Below, in pieces: positions 1-7,153 of a stretch of 7,153 nucleotides of DNA. The stretch's first letter is position 1. Every line of letters begins with the position of its first letter. The stretch is taken from NCBI GenBank assembly GCA_021851465.1, contig JAJZDL010000149.1:1-7153 (forward strand). Direction: 5' to 3'. This DNA comes from Acidobacteriota bacterium. Lineage in GTDB: Bacteria > Acidobacteriota > Terriglobia > Terriglobales > Acidobacteriaceae. The notes beneath the pieces were generated by a model that was not told the origin of the DNA, made no database searches, and saw only the letters and a list, made by a program, of their open reading frames with translations. Position numbers and translations under genes: made by a program.

Positions 1-150
1 GCCGTGCTGCCAAAACGATGGGTCGTCGAACGCTCCTTCGCCTGGCTGGAGAAGAACCGCAGGCTCTGGAAAAACTGCGAGCGCAAGCTGAACACCAGCC
101 TCCAGTTCGTGCATCTCGCCTTCCTCGTCCTCCTGCTCAGAAGATCGTGA
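1..150 (+). CDS. IS5-family DDE transposase, C-terminal fragment (cut by window edge)
   Basis: Frame 1 is open from the window edge to TGA at 148-150 and gives the last 49 residues of a transposase. The stretch PKRWVVERSFAWLEKNRRLW matches the conserved C-terminal motif of IS5-type transposases (IS427/IS1031-like groups), in which the Glu of VVER is the third acidic residue of the DDE catalytic triad; here it is fragment residue 10. The chain then ends in a short hydrophobic run (HLAFLVLLL), also usual for these proteins. The two catalytic Asp residues and the N-terminus lie outside the window, so intactness cannot be judged. The protein would cut and join the ends of its own element. Family assignment rests on motif recognition, not a search; the exact IS group is uncertain. 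Confidence 0.85.
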   Translation, partial: AVLPKRWVVERSFAWLEKNRRLWKNCERKLNTSLQFVHLAFLVLLLRRS

Positions 151-163
151 ACAGGTTCTAAGA
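141..163 (+). repeat. Candidate right terminal inverted repeat of the IS
   Basis: The sequence at the transposase stop codon, read on the minus strand, begins TTAGAACCTGTTCACGATC. This resembles IS5-family ends I recall, in which the transposase stop lies inside or next to the terminal repeat. The left end is outside the window, so neither the repeat pairing nor a target duplication can be confirmed, and the exact boundary is a guess within a few bases. Confidence 0.35.
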
Positions 164-317
164 TATAGTTGCATCTGAAGTGCCGACCTGTAGTGTCAGA
201 TTCTTGCAGTGCAACCATTGGCGGCAGTTCGGCGTCCCATAGTCAGCATCGCCCCAGCGCCCACAGACAAGCAAGCAACAAAGCCCGCCCAGGAGCGAGA
301 GTTACAGGAGGAAGATC

Positions 318-1184
318 ATGAGCGATTTAGAACCGGTAGCAGCCGAGCGGACCGCCTCGGGAGCGTTTATTGCAGCGGTGGTTATCGCCTTTCTGATGGG
401 GGTCGGCGCGCTTGGATGGTGCATTGCGCTACAGAGCCGCGTGGCCTCGAACGAGAACGCGTTTGAACAGAAGCTGGCGGAGGCCGACAAGCGAGAGGCC
501 GGCCTGACGGAGCAGCTCGATGCGACCAACGCACGGCTGCGCGCCACGGCCGACACCCTGGGGCAGAACGTGGGCGCGACGCAGAAGCAGATCGACGCGC
601 GCACGGCGGTCATCATGGCGGAGCAGAAGAAACAGAGTGCTGAATCGGCCCGGTTGGCGCAGGAGCAGAAGGCATCCGAGCAGCAGCTTGGCGCGGTCTC
701 GAACGACGTTGCCGGGGTGAAGACCGACGTCGGCGGAGTGAAGACGGACGTCGCCAATACGCAGAGCGACCTGAACGCGACCAAGAGCCAGTTGCAGCGC
801 GTGATGGGCGACGCGGGAGTGATGAGCGGCGAGATCGCGACCAACCACTCGCAGCTTGTAGAGCTGGAGCACAAGGGCGACCGCACCTACCTTGAGTTCA
901 CGCTGCTGAAGGGCGCGAAGCCGACCCTGCTCTCCACCATCAAGCTGCAACTGAAGAAGGTGGATGCCAAACACGCACGGTACAGCCTGACGGTCGACGC
1001 CGACGACCGCGCCATCGAGAAGAAGGACAAGACGCTGGACGAGCCCGTGCAGTTCTACACGGGCAAAGACCCGGTTCTATACGAGATGGTCGTGAACAGC
1101 ATCGAGAAGAACAAGGTCTCCGGCTATCTATCCATGCCGAAGAACGTGCAGCAGGCAAGCTCCGCGACGACCGCGACGCCCTGA
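318..1184 (+). CDS. Membrane-anchored coiled-coil protein of unknown function (288 aa)
   Basis: The ATG at 318 sits 6 nt after a perfect Shine-Dalgarno AGGAGG (306-311), which fixes the start. Residues 1-14 are short and mixed in charge. Residues 15-37 form a single hydrophobic segment (AFIAAVVIAFLMGVGALGWC), so the protein is probably a type II inner-membrane protein with its bulk in the periplasm. Residues 40-185 are rich in Ala, Gln, Glu and Lys with heptad-like spacing, indicating a long coiled coil. Within it, residues 133-146 are a tandem seven-residue repeat (GVKTDVG, GVKTDVA). Residues 186-276 look like a small beta-rich domain (YLEFTLLKGAKPTLLSTIKL onward), followed by a Ser/Ala/Thr tail. 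I recall similar C-terminal domains in acidobacterial hypothetical proteins but know no function. It appears monocistronic: IS DNA lies upstream and a strong hairpin follows the stop codon. A scaffolding or envelope role would be inference only. Confidence 0.9.
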   Translation: MSDLEPVAAERTASGAFIAAVVIAFLMGVGALGWCIALQSRVASNENAFEQKLAEADKREAGLTEQLDATNARLRATADTLGQNVGATQKQIDARTAVIMAEQKKQSAESARLAQEQKASEQQLGAVSNDVAGVKTDVGGVKTDVANTQSDLNATKSQLQRVMGDAGVMSGEIATNHSQLVELEHKGDRTYLEFTLLKGAKPTLLSTIKLQLKKVDAKHARYSLTVDADDRAIEKKDKTLDEPVQFYTGKDPVLYEMVVNSIEKNKVSGYLSMPKNVQQASSATTATP

Positions 1185-1205
1185 CCGGCGGCAACGGGCG
1201 ACGCA

Positions 1206-1252
1206 CAAACGCAGACCGGGGGACGCTATCAGCGTCCCCCGGTCTGCGTTTG
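1206..1252. terminator. Perfect 22-bp hairpin between convergent genes, probable bidirectional terminator
   Basis: Bases 1206-1227 and 1231-1252 are perfect reverse complements (22 bp) with a three-base ATC loop. The core of the stem is very GC-rich (ACCGGGGGACGCT and its complement). It lies 22 nt after the stop of the 288-residue gene and 13 nt beyond the stop of the minus-strand micro-gene, where a shared terminator would be expected. The base of the stem supplies three T residues in either direction. The plus-strand tract is interrupted (TTTGCCTTTGG) and the minus-strand one is equally short, so classical U-tract support is weak. Confidence 0.75.
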
Positions 1253-1264
1253 CCTTTGGTTGGA

Positions 1265-1345
1265 TTACTTTTTCTTTGCTGCCTTTTTTGCTGGCTTTTT
1301 TGCTGCTTTCTTGACGGCCTTCTTGGCTGCTTTCTTGGTTGCCAT
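1265..1345 (-). CDS. Lysine/alanine-rich micro-protein (26 aa), histone H1-tail-like
   Basis: Reading leftward, ATG at 1345-1343 opens 26 codons ending in TAA (1267-1265). The product begins MATKKAAKKAVKKAAKK and continues in the same pattern: 13 Lys, 9 Ala and one each of Met, Thr, Val and Pro, with no acidic or aromatic residue. Lysine pairs alternate with Ala pairs, as in the C-terminal tails of bacterial H1-like DNA-binding proteins, so binding to nucleic acid (nucleoid or RNA) is the natural inference; function is not proven. Support for a real gene is strong: a Shine-Dalgarno AGGGAGA (1360-1354) lies 8 nt before the ATG, and a consensus-like promoter lies upstream. Lys codons are mixed AAA/AAG and Ala codons mixed GCA/GCC, so this is not a simple DNA repeat. 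It is far below usual gene-calling length limits. It converges with the 288-residue gene across the hairpin. Confidence 0.8.
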   Translation of the reverse strand: MATKKAAKKAVKKAAKKPAKKAAKKK

Positions 1346-1400
1346 GTGTCTATTCTCCCTATCGATAAGACATCGATGCTGCACGAGATAAACATGCAGC
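1346..1400 (-). promoter_or_regulatory. 5' leader of the micro-gene with paired short repeats
   Basis: This is the predicted leader of roughly 50-55 nt between the sigma70 -10 box and the minus-strand ATG. It contains an inverted repeat GCTGCA (1378-1383) and TGCAGC (1395-1400) with an 11-base loop, at the expected RNA 5' end. It also holds two copies of the self-complementary hexamer ATCGAT (1361-1366 and 1372-1377) separated by five bases, directly before the ribosome-binding site. The repeats are visible in the sequence; any regulatory or RNA-stabilising role is inference. Confidence 0.4.
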
Positions 1401-1407
1401 TAACGAA

Positions 1408-1436
1408 TGTATAGATTTCACGAAAATCGGTGTCAA
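1408..1436 (-). promoter_or_regulatory. Sigma70-type promoter driving the lysine/alanine micro-gene
   Basis: On the minus strand the -35 box is a perfect TTGACA (1436-1431) and the -10 box is TATACA (1413-1408, 4 of 6 consensus bases), separated by exactly 17 bp (1430-1414). Transcription would start near 1400, about 55 nt before the micro-gene ATG. This is the best promoter match I see in the window and it points only leftward. Confidence 0.75.
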
Positions 1437-1437
1437 G

Positions 1438-1466
1438 AAAAATCGTTACTTTTGCGAACTTTTTTT
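1438..1466 (-). promoter_or_regulatory. Phased A/T tracts upstream of the -35 box (UP-element-like)
   Basis: Directly upstream of the minus-strand -35 box are three A or T tracts: five bases at 1438-1442, four at 1450-1453 and seven at 1460-1466. Their centres are about 11-12 bp apart, close to one helical turn. Such tracts can bind the RNA polymerase alpha subunit or bend DNA and raise promoter strength. They contrast with the GC-rich surroundings. The tracts are seen directly; activity is inferred. Confidence 0.45.
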
Positions 1467-1526
1467 GCAAAGGGAAGACAGTTGGATGCGCAGATGCGAA
1501 CGCTTATCTCGCGCAACGCATCGTGT

Positions 1527-1555
1527 GCAACGCCCGGAAGCATGGCAACGCCCGG
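1527..1555. repeat. 11-bp direct repeat GCAACGCCCGG
   Basis: GCAACGCCCGG occurs at 1527-1537 and again at 1545-1555, 18 bp apart start to start. A shorter related copy, GCAACGC, is at 1513-1519. Direct repeats upstream of an efflux operon could bind a regulator, but the spacing is not an obvious helical multiple and the role is unknown. Confidence 0.35.
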
Positions 1556-1783
1556 TCTCGTTCCGCATAGCGGGAAGAAATTTAGTGTGGCCATCTTGTA
1601 ACGATCCACCTGTTGCGTGGCTTTATCGATGTGAAGGCCCCGGTCGCGGCGATCGATTGCGCAGCGTTTGGTAGGATTGGCAACCGCAGGGCGAGGAAGA
1701 TTCACAGGAACGTTCGAGGAGTGCAAGGCCCGGACAAGCGCAGCAAGATGTTATGCGAAGTCCGGCGCGACATCGATGCACAA

Positions 1784-1809
1784 GCGGTTTTTGCCGCGGA
1801 TGCATCCGC
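1784..1809 (+). promoter_or_regulatory. Two overlapping hairpins just before the operon's ribosome-binding site
   Basis: GCGG at 1784-1787 can pair with CCGC at 1794-1797 around a TTTTTG loop. The next segment, 1796-1809, is a perfect 14-bp palindrome (GCGGATGCATCCGC), which in RNA gives a 5-bp stem with a TGCA loop. The two stems share bases 1796-1797, so they cannot both form fully. The palindrome ends two bases before the Shine-Dalgarno sequence. It could act as a leader switch or, as DNA, a dimeric operator. No known riboswitch or regulator motif is recognised. Confidence 0.4.
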
Positions 1810-1810
1810 C

Positions 1811-1817
1811 GAGAGGA
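1811..1817 (+). promoter_or_regulatory. Ribosome-binding site that fixes the start of the outer-membrane channel gene
   Basis: GAGAGGA lies 8 nt before the ATG at 1826. This favours that start over the in-frame TTG at 1613, which lacks a comparable site and would place an unrelated basic segment before the signal peptide. Confidence 0.7.
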
Positions 1818-1825
1818 TTGCAGCA

Positions 1826-3238
1826 ATGAGAGAACGCGATTATCCAACCCTGGGCCTTGCCGTTCTGTTTTGCGTGGCAGGCTTGGCCTGCGCCGCGCAA
1901 GACCGGACGACTGCGGGCGCAGCGGCGCAAGAGGCGTCTACGTCCATGCAGAGTCCGGAGACGCTGACGCTGCGTCAGGCCATCGATCGTGCGCTGGGAC
2001 AAAGCCCGGCGGCCGCGATGGCCGACGCCGACGATCGGGACGCATCCGCAGCGACCACGCTGGCGCGCACCAATCTGCTGCCTCATCTCAACTTCACGGA
2101 AGACATCTCGCGCGGAGACGATCCCGTGTACGCATTCGGGACGCGGCTGCGGCAACGCCAGTTCACGCAGAACGACTTCGCGTTGAACGCGCTGAACCGG
2201 CCTCAACCGGTGGGGAACTTCGCCACGCGCTTCTCGGGGACGTGGACGGCATTCGATTCGTTCAAGACACAGAGGGAGATTCATCGCGCCGATCTTCTGC
2301 GTGCGAGCGCCGCGTCGTCGGGCAAGGCTGTGGATCAGCAGATTGTTCTGCACGTCGTCGAGGCGTACCAGTCGGTGCTGTACGCCGAGCGGGAGATCGA
2401 CGTGGCGCAGCACGAGCAGGAGACTGCGACGGCGCTGCTGACCTCGGTGGACGAGCACGTCAAGGCGGGGCTTGCGGTGGATTCGGACCGGATGTCGGCT
2501 GAGGTGAACGTGGCCGCGCGCAAAGAGGAGTCGATTGCGGCCGAGGGCGATCTGGAGCTGGGGTGGGCGGAGTTGCGCGAGGCGATGGGCGCACCGGAGT
2601 TGAAGGCGACGGAGTTGCAGCCGATCAAGCCGAAGACCTTCGCGCAGCTCTCGCTGGAAGACGAGATTGCAGCGGCGGCAAAGGCGCGGCCCGATCTGAT
2701 GGCGTTGGCGCAGGGGCAATCGGCGCAGGCATCGGCCGTGGGCGCGGCGCGGTCGGCGTTTGGCCCCAGCGTGAGCACGTACGGGGCTTGGGAAGAGGAC
2801 CGCGGCTCGTTGGGCAGCTCGGGAGGAAACAACTGGGTTGCCGGGGTGCAGATCAGCGTGGACATTCTACCCATGGGCAAGCGCGCGCAGCTCGCGCAGG
2901 AGAACGCGGCGAAGCGGCGGATCGACGCGCAACTGAGTTCGTCGCAGCAGCAGATGCGGCTCCAGGTGGACCAGGCGCACATACATCGGCAGACGGCGAC
3001 GCTCTCGCTGGAGACGGCGCGGGCTGCGATGGAGCAATCGGCCGAGAGCCTGCGCATTTTGAAGAACCGCTACGGCGCGGGGCTGGCGACGATCACCGAT
3101 CTGCTGCGCGCCGAGGACGCCGAGCGGCAGAGCCAAACGATGTACTGGAAGGCCGTCTACGGCAATGCCGTGGCGTATGCCGAAGAGCTTTACGCAATTG
3201 GGACACTGACTCCCGATGCGGCGGAGGATTTGCAATGA
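1826..3238 (+). CDS. TolC-like outer-membrane efflux channel (OEP family), 470 aa
   Basis: The product is the outer-membrane duct of a tripartite exporter. Residues 1-24 are a signal peptide (charged start, then LGLAVLFCVAGLACAA) with likely cleavage near residue 24. Cys22 lacks a proper lipobox, so type I cleavage is more likely than lipidation. Two OEP repeats follow: the first from about residue 46 (LTLRQAIDRALGQSP) to about 255, with the helix turn VKAGLAVDSDRMSAE near 212-226; the second from about 275 to 457, with the family-typical NRYGAGLATITDLLRAEDA near 414-432. Long Ala/Glu/Gln-rich helices make the periplasmic tunnel, and strand segments near 97-150 and 311-347 would build the barrel. 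The length is normal for the family. Its stop overlaps the adaptor ATG (ATGA at 3235-3238), so the genes are coupled. It acts as a trimer with the adaptor and pump encoded next. The substrate is unknown. Confidence 0.92.
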   Translation: MRERDYPTLGLAVLFCVAGLACAAQDRTTAGAAAQEASTSMQSPETLTLRQAIDRALGQSPAAAMADADDRDASAATTLARTNLLPHLNFTEDISRGDDPVYAFGTRLRQRQFTQNDFALNALNRPQPVGNFATRFSGTWTAFDSFKTQREIHRADLLRASAASSGKAVDQQIVLHVVEAYQSVLYAEREIDVAQHEQETATALLTSVDEHVKAGLAVDSDRMSAEVNVAARKEESIAAEGDLELGWAELREAMGAPELKATELQPIKPKTFAQLSLEDEIAAAAKARPDLMALAQGQSAQASAVGAARSAFGPSVSTYGAWEEDRGSLGSSGGNNWVAGVQISVDILPMGKRAQLAQENAAKRRIDAQLSSSQQQMRLQVDQAHIHRQTATLSLETARAAMEQSAESLRILKNRYGAGLATITDLLRAEDAERQSQTMYWKAVYGNAVAYAEELYAIGTLTPDAAEDLQ

Positions 3239-4343
3239 AGATCGTGTTGACGGGTTGTTATCTTGCGGCGAGCGTGGCGACGATGGCTGGATGTCATGGC
3301 AGCGCGCCGGCCGTATCGACTGCGGTGCAGACGGCGCAGGCGCGAGTGGTCGAGAGCCGGCAGCAACAGGCGCCACAAATTTTGCGCGCCACGGGGACTA
3401 TCCACGCGCGGGAGGCGGCGACGCTCTCCGCGCAGGTTGTGGGCCGCGTGCAGCAGGTGCTGGTGCATGAGGGAGACGGCGTGCGGGCAGGACAGACGCT
3501 GGTTGTGCTCGACGATGCGGCCCAGCGCGCCGCGCTGGAACAGGCGCAGGCGGGAGTGAAGGCCGCGCAGGGCGCGCAGGCGGCGGCAGAGACCGACGCT
3601 AAACTCGCGGCCAGCACGCTGGACCGCTATCGGCAGTTGCAGACCGAGAAGAGCGTGAGTCCGCAGGAGATGGACGAGGTCTCGCGGCGGGCGGAGGCGG
3701 CTTCGCAGCGCGTGGATGCAATGCGCGAACAGACCGACGCGGCGCGTGCGCAGGCCAGCGGAGCACAGACGATGCTTGGCTACACGCGCCTGCTTGCACC
3801 GTTTGCCGGCGTGGTGACGGCGCGGCTGGCCGATCCAGGGGCGCTTGCCTCGCCGGGCGTGCCGCTGCTGCAGGTGGACGAGGCCGGGACGCTGCAACTG
3901 GACGCGACGGTGGATGAGTCGTCCATCGCCGCGATTCACAAGGGGATGAAGGCGCAGGTCGCACTCGATGGATCGCCTTCCGCAATGTTTGCGGGCACGG
4001 TGACGGAGATCGATCCGGCCGCCGATCCGGCAAGCCACAGCTTTGTGGTGAAGATCGACCTGCCCGCGTCGGGCCAACTGCGCGCGGGGATGTATGGGAC
4101 GGCGGAGTTCGCCAACGGGGTGCGGCAGGCGATTGTGGTTCCGCGCTCCGCGGTTGTGATGCGCGGCTCGCTGGCCTGTGCGTATGTTCTCGACGGGGAG
4201 GGGATCGCACAGCTTCGTTCCCTCACGTTAGGCGCGACACAAGGCAACCTCATCGAGGTTCTGTCGGGCCTCTCCGCGGGTGAAAAGCTGGTGGACGCGC
4301 CGTCGGACCGCGACCTTGCGGGCAAGCGCATCGAGGTACAGCA

Positions 4344-4347
<4 letters not shown>
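3235..4347 (+). CDS. RND efflux periplasmic adaptor (membrane fusion protein), lipoprotein, 370 aa
   Basis: This adaptor bridges the inner-membrane pump and the outer-membrane channel. GGAGGA (3223-3228) lies 6 nt before the ATG. Residues 1-20 form a lipoprotein signal ending in MAGC, with Cys20 as the likely lipidated residue. The first half of the barrel-sandwich (lipoyl-like) domain lies near 50-97 (ATGTIHAREAATLSAQVVGR, EGDGVRAGQTLVVLD). A coiled-coil hairpin rich in Ala and Gln covers about 98-178. The second lipoyl half starts at about 183 (YTRLLAPFAGVVTARLADPG). A beta-barrel domain follows to about 295 and includes RAGMYGTAEF from 283. A membrane-proximal domain (VVPRSAVVMRG onward) closes the protein. 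All AcrA/HlyD-type domains are present. There is no Met/His-rich N-terminus such as metal-efflux adaptors (CusB) often carry. It overlaps the next gene by ATGA. Confidence 0.93.

Positions 4348-7153
<2,806 letters not shown>

Larger units (their letters stand above)
1467..1825. other. Non-coding stretch upstream of the efflux operon
   Basis: No convincing gene is seen on either strand over these ~360 bases. Short open frames exist but lack ribosome-binding sites and recognisable protein features. The reading frame of the outer-membrane gene stays open back to a TTG at 1613, but that extension would put about 71 arginine-rich residues in front of a clean signal peptide. The operon promoter should lie here, yet I find no good sigma70 match on the plus strand; a weak TTGTAA near 1597 has no matching -10 box at 17 bp. 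The stretch also holds the direct repeats and leader hairpins listed separately. Confidence 0.55.

Noticed and set aside
168..195. Possible plus-strand promoter (TTGCAT, 16 bp, TAGTGT)
   Set aside because: The -10 candidate matches only about three consensus positions; too weak to call.
204..214. Short palindrome TTGCAGTGCAA upstream of the coiled-coil gene
   Set aside because: Only five paired bases per arm and no promoter nearby that it could control; likely chance.
302..886. Minus-strand open frame of 194 codons opposite the coiled-coil gene
   Set aside because: Ser/Ala/Cys-rich composition is what antisense of this gene would give; the plus-strand gene has a perfect Shine-Dalgarno and domain structure.
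940..1470. Minus-strand open frame of 176 codons covering the micro-gene
   Set aside because: It is a different frame from the KKAA gene, runs through the terminator hairpin and into the antisense of the 288-residue gene, and shows no protein-like features.
1451..1471. TTTGC/GCAAA inverted repeat around a T-run, considered as a terminator
   Set aside because: Only five AT-rich pairs and no gene upstream on the plus strand; better explained as the A-tract region of the minus-strand promoter.
1407..1726. Short open frames on both strands in the intergenic stretch
   Set aside because: No recognisable motif, no convincing ribosome-binding site, and one overlaps the minus-strand promoter.
1613..1825. 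In-frame extension of the outer-membrane channel gene back to a TTG codon
   Set aside because: It would add about 71 residues ahead of a clean signal peptide, has no good ribosome-binding site, and the ATG at 1826 has one.

Overview
The window is GC-rich with long protein-coding runs. It holds the tail of an insertion sequence, one membrane-anchored coiled-coil protein, a very small lysine/alanine-rich gene on the minus strand, and a tripartite efflux operon that runs off the right edge. The coiled-coil protein and the KKAA-type micro-protein resemble what I recall from soil Acidobacteria (Terriglobia such as Granulicella, Edaphobacter or Terriglobus). That placement is from memory of family resemblance and is moderate at best. 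A Gram-negative (two-membrane) host is firm, because the operon encodes an outer-membrane channel, a periplasmic lipoprotein adaptor and an RND pump.

Layout. 1-150: last 49 codons of an IS5-type DDE transposase, followed by a plausible IS right end. 318-1184: a 288-residue protein with one N-terminal membrane anchor, a long coiled coil and a C-terminal domain of unknown function. 1206-1252: a perfect 22-bp hairpin between two convergent genes. 1265-1345, minus strand: a 26-residue protein made almost only of lysine and alanine, with a clear Shine-Dalgarno sequence and a consensus-like sigma70 promoter (TTGACA, 17 bp, TATACA) preceded by phased A-tracts. About 1467-1825: non-coding DNA with short repeats and, just before the efflux operon, two mutually exclusive hairpins.

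1826-7153+: three plus-strand genes in the order outer-membrane channel, adaptor, RND permease. Each pair overlaps by ATGA, so they are almost certainly one transcript and translationally coupled. The products should form one envelope-spanning pump. The permease keeps the Asp-Asp pair in TM4 that is typical of proton-driven drug/hydrophobe exporters rather than the metal-exporting subgroup. It is cut by the window edge after 936 codons, around TM8. No local regulator gene is visible and the substrate cannot be told from sequence.

I found no CRISPR array, tRNA or rRNA, and no clearly novel multi-gene system. The most unusual item is the KKAA micro-gene with its strong promoter and structured leader.
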